From the NCBI GenBank assembly GCA_028280115.1, contig JANQMJ010000017.1, positions 62,001-126,000 of the forward strand: DNA of 64,000 bases. Direction: 5' to 3'. The stretch comes from Parvularculaceae bacterium. GTDB lineage: Bacteria; Pseudomonadota; Alphaproteobacteria; Caulobacterales; Parvularculaceae. The translations under genes were made by a program, and so were the position numbers. The notes under the pieces were generated by a model that saw only the letters and a program-made list of their open reading frames with translations, was not told where the DNA came from and ran no database searches. This document shows positions 14,690-22,416 of this stretch, in pieces (positions within the stretch are counted from its first letter, which is position 1; each line of letters opens with the position of its first letter).

Positions 14690-16129
14690 ATGAGCGCTGA
14701 GACCGTGATCATATCGCCGCGCAAACGCAAACAGCTCGCTGCGTTTTTGGCGACCCTGCCGGAGGCGGCGGCGCTCAAGCTGTTCGCCGCGCTGGAACTC
14801 GACCGCGCCGCCGGCGGCGAAGCCTTGCCCCATGATGAATTGTTGGGCGATCTGCGCGCCTGGCTGATCGAACGCGGCGTCGCGCCGCCGCCCCGTCGGC
14901 CGGACGCCATGCGCATCTTCTTTAAGCCGTTTGAGGATTTCTTCATCGGCGACCATGACGGCGAAAAGCGCACGGCGCGTATTGCACGAACCTCGCTGGC
15001 GCCGATCTGGCACCTGATGATGACCGAAAAAGCGACCGGCGCGGCAGAGGTCGCCGCGGGCGCGCTCGACGACGCGCTGCGCGTTGGCGGCAAGACCAAA
15101 AAACTCGAACGGGCGATGTTTCTCGCCGCCGAAGCCGGCCTTGCCAGGTTGTTCGACGAGGTCCAGGCCGATCCCGCCGCCCGCGCCGCCCTGGTCGACG
15201 CGCTGGGCGGTCAGGCCGTGTTTGACGATCTTGAAGAAATTCGGCGGCTGCTGACCGGGATTGAATATTTCAAAACCCTCCAGGCGATGGCGCCGGACGC
15301 ATCGCCGTCGCTTAACGAAGAACAGCTATACGATCTGCGCACGCTGTTTTCGTCCGCACACAAGCAATCGCCCGCGATCGCGACATATATTCTCCTGGCG
15401 CTCAAAGGCCGGCTGGAGCGGCCGTGGCGCGCGCTGGCGGCCTATTACAATCTCGTTCGCGGCGGCGACGATGAGCGCCTTGAAGGCGCCGAGGAAGCCG
15501 TCGCCGCGCTGCCGGAAAGCCTGTTCGGCGATCTTGAAGCGCTCGCCCGCGGGCTCGAGCGCGACGGCGCCGGCCTGCTTGATGCGCATGCGGCCATGGT
15601 GCGCACGAATTATTTCGCCGACTTCGCCGACGGTCTCGCCAAGGAAGCCGAGAAAGCCGGCGATGACGTATTTTTAAACCGGGTCGAAGCGTGTCGCGGC
15701 GTTGCGGCGGTTGCGTTCGAACGGTTCGCCGAACAGGCGCTCGCGGTGCTGCGCCAAACCACGCCGGCGCGCAGCGGGGGCGGATCGAGCCGTCTCGCGG
15801 CGCGGCGGCCGGATTACGCGGCGGCGCTGAGCCCGGCGGCGGTCGATGATGCGACGGCGGCGGCCGTGCTGATCGAATCGGCTCCGGCGACGGCGCGGCG
15901 GCTGAACGCCGATCCCGGCTATACGTCATCCATCGCGCAAGACGCCAGCGACGGTCTTGAAACATTCGCTGCGGATCTGGTTGTCGAAATCCGCGCCGCG
16001 GAAGGCGACGCCCGCAAGGCCGCGCGCCGCATGTTCGATCAGATCCTCAAAATCGCCGCGCCCTTGCTCGATCGTGATGTGGTTGATCAGCTTCGTGATC
16101 GCGCGACCGCTGCGGCGGTCGCCGTTTGA
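14690..16129 (+). CDS. Hypothetical alpha-helical protein
   Basis: A 479-residue, Ala-rich and mostly helical cytoplasmic protein with no signal peptide or membrane segment. I do not recognise it. A charged stretch with FFKPFEDFFIGDHDGEK (about residues 82-98) is followed by RIARTSLAPIWHLMM and long helices. It follows the J-domain gene by 39 bp and matches its GC content, so the two are probably co-transcribed, but this is not proof of a chaperone role. Confidence 0.75.
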   Translation: MSAETVIISPRKRKQLAAFLATLPEAAALKLFAALELDRAAGGEALPHDELLGDLRAWLIERGVAPPPRRPDAMRIFFKPFEDFFIGDHDGEKRTARIARTSLAPIWHLMMTEKATGAAEVAAGALDDALRVGGKTKKLERAMFLAAEAGLARLFDEVQADPAARAALVDALGGQAVFDDLEEIRRLLTGIEYFKTLQAMAPDASPSLNEEQLYDLRTLFSSAHKQSPAIATYILLALKGRLERPWRALAAYYNLVRGGDDERLEGAEEAVAALPESLFGDLEALARGLERDGAGLLDAHAAMVRTNYFADFADGLAKEAEKAGDDVFLNRVEACRGVAAVAFERFAEQALAVLRQTTPARSGGGSSRLAARRPDYAAALSPAAVDDATAAAVLIESAPATARRLNADPGYTSSIAQDASDGLETFAADLVVEIRAAEGDARKAARRMFDQILKIAAPLLDRDVVDQLRDRATAAAVAV

Positions 16130-16173
16130 GTCTATAGATTGTCGCCGGGCTTGTTGTGGCGATCCGGCGATCT

Positions 16174-16202
16174 CAATCCTTAGCAAGCCAATCCTTAGCA
16201 AG
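16174..16202. repeat. Two 14-bp direct repeats
   Basis: CAATCCTTAGCAAG occurs at 16174-16187 and again at 16189-16202. They lie in the 149-bp gap between the helical protein and the hydrolase gene and might be a regulator site or simple slippage. Nothing else is evident in this gap. Confidence 0.6.
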
Positions 16203-16278
16203 ATTGTGTAGGGTGCGCTTGTGGACCTTCGCAGGCGAGCCGGCGATGACACCCCTGAAAGCAAAAGGAAACGACGCG

Positions 16279-17481
16279 ATGACCGGCGAAACCCGCAAAA
16301 CCGAATTTACAGCCGCAAGCGGGGACAAACTCGCCGCAGCCATCGAAACGCCGCGCCGCGCCCCGCGCGCCTTTGTCCTGTTTGCGCACTGTTTTTCCTG
16401 CTCGAAGGACATCAAGGCGGCGCGCGAGATCGCCCGGGCCTTGCGCGCCGAAGGCCTGGCGGTGCTGCGTTTCGACTTTACCGGGCTCGGCGGTTCGGAG
16501 GGCGATTTCGCCAACACGAATTTCTCGTCCAATGTGAACGATCTCGTCAGCGCCGCCGATTATCTGCGCGCCGAGTTTACAGCGCCCGCCTTGTTGGTCG
16601 GTCATTCTCTCGGCGGGGCGGCGGCGATCGTCGCGGCCGGGCGGATACCCGAAATTAAGGCCGTTGCGACCATCGCCGCGCCGGCCGAAGCCGATCACGT
16701 CGTGCGCCATATCGACGAAGCGCGCGAGGAAATCGAGCGCAAGGGCGCAGCGACGGTCAATCTCGCCGGCCGTCCGTTTACGATCAAAAAACAGTTTCTC
16801 GACGACCTCGCCGGGCAAAACGTTCTTGACTGCGCGGCCCGGTTAAAAAAACCGTTGCTCGTCATGCACGGTCCTTTCGATCAGACCGTCGGCGTGGACA
16901 ATGCAACGCGGATTTTCGGCGCGGCGAAACATCCCAAAAGTTTCGTCAGTCTCGACAAAGCCGATCATCTTTTGTCCGACGCCGAAGACGCGCGTTACGC
17001 CGCCCGCGTGCTCGCCGCCTGGGCTTCGCGATATGTCGGCGGCGACGGCGAATCAGCGGTCGAGACGGCAGCGCCGTCGTTCAAAGGCGGCGCGCTTGCC
17101 CGCACCGTTCCGGGCGAGCCGCTGGCGGTCGCGCTTTCCGTCGACGGCCATCCCATGCTGATCGACGCCAGCGAAGAGGACGGCGGGAGCAATCTCGGTC
17201 CCAATCCGACGCGCACGGCCGAAGCCGCGCTTGCCGCCTGCGGCGCCATGACGGTCCGCATGTACGCGCGCCGCAAAGGCTGGGATGCGGGTGAGATCGA
17301 GGTCCGGGTCTGGCGGGCGAAGGCGGAAGATGCACATGCGCCGCACCGTCTTGAAAAGACGCTGAGCGTGTCCGGCGCACTCGACGACGCCCAGCGCGCA
17401 AGGCTCCTGGAGATCGCCGATAAATGCCCGGTGCATCGTCTGCTTTCCGCAGGCGTTACGATAAGTTCGAGAATCGATTGA
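16279..17481 (+). CDS. Alpha/beta hydrolase-OsmC fusion protein
   Basis: A 400-residue two-domain protein. Residues about 1-255 are an alpha/beta hydrolase with the nucleophile elbow GHSLGG, an HCFSCSKD segment and a late Asp/His pair (LDKADHLL). Residues about 265-400 are an OsmC-like domain (NPTRTAEAALAACGAMTVRM, then ADKCPVHRLLSAGV) containing the two redox cysteines that reduce hydroperoxides. The ATG at 16279 is chosen because AAAGGAAA precedes it and the MTGETRKTEF start fits the family; the frame is open 41 codons upstream. The hydrolase substrate is unknown. Confidence 0.92.
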   Translation: MTGETRKTEFTAASGDKLAAAIETPRRAPRAFVLFAHCFSCSKDIKAAREIARALRAEGLAVLRFDFTGLGGSEGDFANTNFSSNVNDLVSAADYLRAEFTAPALLVGHSLGGAAAIVAAGRIPEIKAVATIAAPAEADHVVRHIDEAREEIERKGAATVNLAGRPFTIKKQFLDDLAGQNVLDCAARLKKPLLVMHGPFDQTVGVDNATRIFGAAKHPKSFVSLDKADHLLSDAEDARYAARVLAAWASRYVGGDGESAVETAAPSFKGGALARTVPGEPLAVALSVDGHPMLIDASEEDGGSNLGPNPTRTAEAALAACGAMTVRMYARRKGWDAGEIEVRVWRAKAEDAHAPHRLEKTLSVSGALDDAQRARLLEIADKCPVHRLLSAGVTISSRID

Positions 17482-17594
17482 TATTTTTAACAAATTTTAA
17501 TGACCAAAACGCGGTTTCCGAGGCTCGCGCTCACCCTTATTTAGCTTATGGTCGCGACCAAGTGGGGCGCTGTCGGAAGATGAAGGCCCAAGTT

Positions 17595-19091
17595 ATGACA
17601 CCGAGTTTGAAGATGTATAAGAAATCACGTTTCAGCATTTTTGCCGCCGGCGCAGCCGCGCTGGCGTTAACCGCAGGCAGTCTTGTCATTGCCGACGCCG
17701 GCGCGCAGGCGCCGCGCCTGATGGCGCCGCCGCTCGCTGCAGACGGCACGCTTTCCTTCGCCGATCTGGTCGAGCGCGTCAGCCCGGCGGTGGTTTCCAT
17801 CATGGTCGAGCGCGAAGTGCGCGGACCAACCCTGCCGAGCCAGTTCGAGGAATTTTTCAGTTTCCGATTCGGCCGGCCCGATCAGCAAGACGATCCATTT
17901 GACGACGGCACGCGCCGGCTGCAGGCCGAAGGATCCGGCTTTTTCATCGACAGCGCCGGCCATATCGTCACCAACAATCACGTCGTCGCCGACGCCGACA
18001 CGGTTCGCGTGCAGTTCGCCGACGGCAGCGAACTCGACGCCGAAGTGGTCGGCACGGATCCGTTGACCGATCTGGCGGTCTTGAAAGTCGAGCCGAAACC
18101 CGGTCAGGCGTTTGTGGAATTCGCCGAGGACGTGAACCTGCGCGTCGGCGACTGGGTGGTCGCGGTTGGCAATCCGTTCGGGCTCGGCGGCACGGTCACC
18201 AGCGGCATCGTCTCGGCGATCGGCGGGCAGAACCGCGAAAACCAGTATCTCGACTTTATCCAGATCGACGCGCCCATCAATCGCGGCAATTCGGGCGGGC
18301 CGACATTCGATCTCAAGGGCCGCGTGGTCGGCGTCAACACCGCGATCTTTTCGCCCAATGGCGGCAGCGTCGGCATCGGCTTTGCGATCCCCGCCAAAGT
18401 CGCCAAGGCCACCATCGCGCAATTGATCGAAAACGGTTCGGTCACCCGCGGCTGGCTCGGCATCGGTCTTCAGGAAGTCACGACCGAAATCGCCGCCGCG
18501 CTCGGCCTCAAGGATCAAGGCGGCGTGCTGGTGCGCGAAGTCATCGACGGCACCCCGGCGCAGGAGGCCGGCCTTGAAAGCGGGGACGTCATTATCGGCC
18601 TTGAGAACGAAGACATCAAAACGCCGAACGAACTTTCCCGGCGCGTGGCGGCCTATCCCCCGGGCCGCAAGATCGACGTCAAGATTATGCGCGACGGCAA
18701 GATCCGCAACATCCCGGTCACGCTCGGCCAGCGCGACGACGAAGACGAAGTCGCCGAAGCGCAACCATCGAACGACAATGACGACAAGCTGGCGTCCGAG
18801 ATGGGTCTTCGCGTCACCGAGCTCAATGACGCCCTGCGCCAGCAGTTCCGCGTGCCGGACGGCGTCAACGGCGTGCTCGTCACCGGCGTGCGGCCCGGCA
18901 GCCCGGCGGAAGACGCCGGCCTTGTCGCCGGCACGGTCATTCTCGAAGTCGACAGTGAGGCGGTGACTACCGGCGCGCAGCTTCGCGACAAAATCGACAA
19001 CGCCCAAAATAGCGGCAAGGAAGCCGTGCTGTTGCGCATGCAACTCGGCGCCAACCGCGCTTTCGCCGCCCTGTCGCTTGGTGATCAGTAA
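17595..19091 (+). CDS. Do/HtrA family periplasmic serine protease
   Basis: A 498-residue Do-type protease for quality control of envelope proteins. A signal segment (about 12-36) is followed by the trypsin-like domain with the triad His in TNNHVVAD, Asp in DPLTDLAVLKV and Ser in NRGNSGGP. Two PDZ domains follow (about 285-375 and 400-495). The ATG at 17595 is favoured because GAAGG lies eight bases upstream; MKAQ at 17580 is an alternative. The order protease then response regulator and kinase matches the DegP-CpxR-like arrangement in many alphaproteobacteria. A strong terminator follows. Confidence 0.95.
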   Translation: MTPSLKMYKKSRFSIFAAGAAALALTAGSLVIADAGAQAPRLMAPPLAADGTLSFADLVERVSPAVVSIMVEREVRGPTLPSQFEEFFSFRFGRPDQQDDPFDDGTRRLQAEGSGFFIDSAGHIVTNNHVVADADTVRVQFADGSELDAEVVGTDPLTDLAVLKVEPKPGQAFVEFAEDVNLRVGDWVVAVGNPFGLGGTVTSGIVSAIGGQNRENQYLDFIQIDAPINRGNSGGPTFDLKGRVVGVNTAIFSPNGGSVGIGFAIPAKVAKATIAQLIENGSVTRGWLGIGLQEVTTEIAAALGLKDQGGVLVREVIDGTPAQEAGLESGDVIIGLENEDIKTPNELSRRVAAYPPGRKIDVKIMRDGKIRNIPVTLGQRDDEDEVAEAQPSNDNDDKLASEMGLRVTELNDALRQQFRVPDGVNGVLVTGVRPGSPAEDAGLVAGTVILEVDSEAVTTGAQLRDKIDNAQNSGKEAVLLRMQLGANRAFAALSLGDQ

Positions 19092-19103
19092 CGCTTTTTG
19101 AGG

Positions 19104-19126
19104 CGCGGCCTTCGGGCCGCGTCTTT
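19104..19126 (+). terminator. Intrinsic terminator after the Do protease gene
   Basis: CGCGGCC, a TTCG tetraloop and GGCCGCG are followed by TCTTT. It lies 13 bases after the stop codon and separates the protease from the two-component genes. Confidence 0.85.
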
Positions 19127-19204
19127 ATTTGACCATTTTGCCGCGTCCCGTGATTGCCGCGCGGCGTTTTTGCCTTCCAGCGCCAATCAGCTTAGATACA
19201 CGCC

Positions 19205-19888
19205 ATGCGAATCCTCCTGATCGAAGACGATGCGGAAGCGGCGGCCTTCGCCGCGAAACGCCTGCGCGAAGCCGGTCATGTCGTCGATCATGCGCTTGAC
19301 GGCGACAGCGGACTGAACATGGCCACGGCCGGCGAATACGACGCCTATGTCATCGATCGCATGCTGCCGAAGCTTGACGGTTTGAGCGTCCTGTCGCGCC
19401 GCCGGGAGGCGGGCGATGAAACGCCGGCGCTGTTCCTGTCCGCGCTGGGCGAGGTCGACGATCGGGTCTCCGGCCTGCAGGCCGGCGGCGACGATTATCT
19501 GGTCAAGCCCTACGCCGTTCAGGAGCTTTTGGCGCGGGTTGAAGCGCTCGGCCGGCGCCGCGCGGCGGCGCCTACATCGGTGACGACGCGCTATCAGGTC
19601 GGCGATCTCGAACTCGATCTGCTGACCCGGACGGTGCGGCGCGGCGGCCGCAAGATCGATCTTCAGCCGCGCGAATTCCGCCTGCTCGAATATCTCATGC
19701 GCCACGCCGATCAAGTCGTCACCCGGACCATGCTGCTCGAGAACGTCTGGGAGTATCACTTCGATCCGCAGACCAATGTCATCGACGTGCATATCTCGCG
19801 GCTGCGCTCGAAGATCGACAAGGATTTCGACAAGCCGCTTTTGAAAACCGTGCGCGGCGCCGGCTATACGATTTCGGAAGCCGACTAG
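19205..19888 (+). CDS. OmpR-family response regulator
   Basis: A 227-residue regulator. The receiver domain (1-120) has acidic residues EDD at 7-9, the phospho-acceptor Asp51 (YVIDRMLPKLDG) and Lys101 (DYLVKPYA). The DNA-binding winged helix spans about 130-225, with the recognition region NVIDVHISRLRSKID and terminal RGAGYTI. The gene for the partner kinase starts nine bases downstream. It is probably controlled with that kinase and may respond to envelope or metal signals, which is inference. Confidence 0.95.
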   Translation: MRILLIEDDAEAAAFAAKRLREAGHVVDHALDGDSGLNMATAGEYDAYVIDRMLPKLDGLSVLSRRREAGDETPALFLSALGEVDDRVSGLQAGGDDYLVKPYAVQELLARVEALGRRRAAAPTSVTTRYQVGDLELDLLTRTVRRGGRKIDLQPREFRLLEYLMRHADQVVTRTMLLENVWEYHFDPQTNVIDVHISRLRSKIDKDFDKPLLKTVRGAGYTISEAD

Positions 19889-19897
19889 GGCGCTGAC

Positions 19898-21334
19898 ATG
19901 CCGCGGCTCTTCCGCACCACGTCGTTTCGTTTCACGCTCATCTACGTTCTTTTGTTCATCGGGGCGGTCGGCGTGCTCGGGGCGGTGGTTTATCGCGTGA
20001 CGTTCGGCGCCGCGGAGCGCCAGACCGACATTACGATCAACAACGAAATCACGGTTCTCGCCGATCTCTTCGTCGCCAACGGACCGGGCATGCTCACCCG
20101 CGTCATCCGCCAGCGCACGGCGTGGCGCGACGACAGTATTTATATGCTGATCGGCGCGCCGTCGGGCGCCGTGCTCGCGGGCAATCTCACCGCGCTGCCG
20201 CCCGAGGCGCTGGAGGCGGAGGGCGATTTTTTCGACTTCGAATTCGAACGGCCGATTCTCGATGCGGCGGGGCGCGAACTCGGCGTTGAAAAGCGAAAGG
20301 CGCGCGGCAAGGTCACGCGGTTCCGCGCGGCGCCGGATGCGGGCCAGTCCTATCTTGTGGTGGTCGCGCGGGATATCGGCACGCGGGAATTTCTGCGCGA
20401 CCGGCTGGCCAGCGCCTATTTCCGGATTATTTTCGCCACGGTCGCGCTCGGCGTCGTCATCGGGCTGTTGTTTTCCCGCGCGCTTTTGCGGCGCGTCGAG
20501 GCGGTCAACAAGACCGCGCGCGCGATTCGCGCCGGCGATCTGACGCAGCGCATTCCCCGCACCCAAGCCGACGACGAACTCGATCACTTAAGCGCCAATC
20601 TTAATTCCATGCTCGACCAGATCGAGCGCCTGATGACCGGCATGCGCGACGTCAGCGACAATATCGCGCATGACCTGCGCTCGCCGCTGACCCGCATTCG
20701 CAACCGACTGACTGACGCGCTCAAGGCCGATGCGGCGGGCAAGGAGGCCGCGCTGGCGGCGACGCTGGAGGAAACCGAACGCATGCTCGCTACGTTCAAC
20801 GCCCTTCTTTCCATTGCCCGTATCCAGTCCGGCGAGGGGGCGGGCGCGATGGCGCCCATCGATCTGGTGGCGATCGCCGAGGAAATGGCGGAACTCTTCG
20901 AACCCGCCGCCCAGGATGCGGGATTTGCGCTGACGCTGATCACCGCGCCGACGCCGCTGATCAAGGGCTCGCGCGAACTGGTCTCCCAGGCGGTGGCGAA
21001 CTTTCTCGACAATGCGTTGAAATACGCCGCCGGCGGATCGCGCATCGAACTGAAAGTCGAACCGGGCCAGGGCGGCGGCGGGCGAATCAGCGTCGCTGAC
21101 GACGGGCCGGGCGTTCCCGAATCGGATCAGGACCGCATCTTCGAGCGATTCGTCCGACTCGAATCGAGCCGGTCGAACCCGGGCAGCGGACTGGGCCTTA
21201 GCCTTGTCGCCGCTATTGCGCGCGCGCACGGGGCCGAATTGCGCCTTGAAGACGGCCTGCCGCATCGGGCGCAGCGCGAGGGCGGTCGCGGCTTGCGCAT
21301 CGCGCTGGCGTTTCCCGCACCGGAATTCGATTAG
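19898..21334 (+). CDS. HAMP-domain sensor histidine kinase
   Basis: A 478-residue membrane kinase: first membrane segment about 12-34, periplasmic sensor domain to about 172, second segment about 173-195, then HAMP (LLRRVEAVNKTARAIRAGDL). The H box is NIAHDLRSPLTRIRN, the N box NFLDNALKYA, and the ATP lid motifs are DDGPGVP and GSGLGLSLV. It is the partner of the regulator just upstream. The layout is QseC/TctE-like. The ligand is not evident from the sequence. Confidence 0.94.
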   Translation: MPRLFRTTSFRFTLIYVLLFIGAVGVLGAVVYRVTFGAAERQTDITINNEITVLADLFVANGPGMLTRVIRQRTAWRDDSIYMLIGAPSGAVLAGNLTALPPEALEAEGDFFDFEFERPILDAAGRELGVEKRKARGKVTRFRAAPDAGQSYLVVVARDIGTREFLRDRLASAYFRIIFATVALGVVIGLLFSRALLRRVEAVNKTARAIRAGDLTQRIPRTQADDELDHLSANLNSMLDQIERLMTGMRDVSDNIAHDLRSPLTRIRNRLTDALKADAAGKEAALAATLEETERMLATFNALLSIARIQSGEGAGAMAPIDLVAIAEEMAELFEPAAQDAGFALTLITAPTPLIKGSRELVSQAVANFLDNALKYAAGGSRIELKVEPGQGGGGRISVADDGPGVPESDQDRIFERFVRLESSRSNPGSGLGLSLVAAIARAHGAELRLEDGLPHRAQREGGRGLRIALAFPAPEFD

Positions 21335-21530
21335 CGCGGCCGTGATTCGAATCCCTTCGCGCGCGAATCATGCGCCGCTTGCGCGCGCAAGCTTGCAAAA
21401 ACCCCAGTGAAAAACTGGACATCATGCAAGCTTTCCCTTGCGGACTTGGGAAAATCAGTTCTTTGTCGAACCATACCGCCATCGTCGGCGGCCGTGTGCA
21501 GCGCAACTTTTATTCAAAAAGGAAAACAAC

Positions 21531-21815
21531 ATGAGCAAAGCTGAATTCATCGCCAATGTTGCCAAAACCGGCGATATGAGCAACGCTGAAGCCAAGCGCG
21601 TTGTCGAACTTGTTTTCGGCGAAATCGAGGCCGGCCTCAAGCGCTCAAAAAAGCAAGGCAAGTTCACGATCGGCACATTCGGCACGTTTACGGTTTCAAA
21701 ACGCGCCGCCCGCACAGGACGCAATCCGCGGACCGGCGAGCAAATCGAGATCAAGGCGTCGAAAAGCCTTCGCTTCCGTCCGTCGTCGACCCTGAAACAA
21801 GCGGCCGGCTGCTAA
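21531..21815 (+). CDS. hup: HU-family DNA-binding protein
   Basis: A 94-residue HU/IHF-type nucleoid protein: N-terminal helices MSKAEFIANVAKTGDMSN, VELVFGEIEAGLKR, and the DNA-binding arm with GTFTVSKRAARTGRNPRTGE. It bends DNA as a dimer. The ATG at 21531 has AAAAAGGAAA before it; the longer open frame upstream has no family similarity. The C-terminal FRPSSTLKQAAGC is a little unusual in ending with Cys. A strong terminator follows, so it is likely monocistronic. The 196-bp gap before it, after the kinase gene, shows no other clear feature. Confidence 0.95.
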   Translation: MSKAEFIANVAKTGDMSNAEAKRVVELVFGEIEAGLKRSKKQGKFTIGTFGTFTVSKRAARTGRNPRTGEQIEIKASKSLRFRPSSTLKQAAGC

Positions 21816-21839
21816 GCGTTTCCCTATTGTTCGGACCGT

Positions 21840-21880
21840 AAAACCGCCGCGCGGCGATCGGCCCGCGGCGGTTTTCTTTT
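21840..21880 (+). terminator. Intrinsic terminator of the HU gene
   Basis: AAAACCGCCGCG pairs with CGCGGCGGTTTT around a 12-nt loop, followed by CTTTT. It is 25 bases after the HU stop. Confidence 0.92.
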
Positions 21881-21949
21881 GGAGTCAGCTCTACGCTTGC
21901 GTTGCCGATAATTGGAACAAAGCACATTAGAGAGAAATGGTAGGATAAG

Positions 21950-22258
21950 ATGAATGAAAAAAGGAAGCGTTTGCTTCTTAAATTGGAAGGCCTTGTTGGT
22001 CGGGAATTTTATAATGCCAACATACAAAACTGGGGCCCCGGCGGCGTTTGGGAGGGTGAGGGTAGAGATTTTCGATTCCCAATCACTTTTGTTAATGCCA
22101 AAGGGGAGACAAAAAAAATGAAGCAACCAAACCTAGAATTGCCAATTGAGGTTGTGAAGACCGGGTACTACAAGTTAGGCGCAAACGAACTCCACATAAT
22201 TAGAGCGTTGGATGAGGTGCTTTCTTACTTGGAAAAGGACTATGATTTAAATCTTTGA
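21950..22258 (+). CDS. Small soluble protein of unknown function, lower GC
   Basis: A 102-residue protein rich in Lys, Glu and Asn. Middle motifs are NIQNWGPGGVWEGEGRDFRF and KMKQPNLELPIEVVKTGYY. I do not recognise a family. Its codon use is much more AT-rich than HU and glnE on either side, it comes right after the HU terminator, and a remnant of a palindromic repeat follows it, so horizontal acquisition is likely. Its stop overlaps an ATG of the glnE frame, but that ATG is not the chosen glnE start. Confidence 0.6.
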   Translation: MNEKRKRLLLKLEGLVGREFYNANIQNWGPGGVWEGEGRDFRFPITFVNAKGETKKMKQPNLELPIEVVKTGYYKLGANELHIIRALDEVLSYLEKDYDLNL

Positions 22259-22276
22259 TGCTTTCGCCACTTGCTG

Positions 22277-22300
22277 CCTCTCCTTGTAAAGGGGGAGAGA
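22277..22300. repeat. Fragment of a palindromic repeat before glnE
   Basis: CCTCTCC and GGGGAGAG arms with a short AT loop, followed by GACAGGGTG. It resembles one hairpin of the modular elements in the GTA cluster. It lies in the open frame upstream of the probable glnE start, which argues against the longer glnE start. Confidence 0.5.
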
Positions 22301-22416
22301 CAGGGTGTGTTCGTAATTTGAATCCGCATGCGAGGTTTCATGAAGCGAATGACCGGCCAATTGATGTCAACATAGATGCTAGCCATCGCCGCCGGAGCGT
22401 GGTCAAATCCCGCGCC

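Noticed and set aside
17667..19043. 458-residue minus-strand frame opposite the Do protease
   Set aside because: A long shadow typical of high-GC DNA; the + strand has the full catalytic triad and two PDZ domains.
19187..20587. 466-residue minus-strand frame opposite the two-component genes
   Set aside because: A shadow frame with no motif; both + strand genes are unmistakable.
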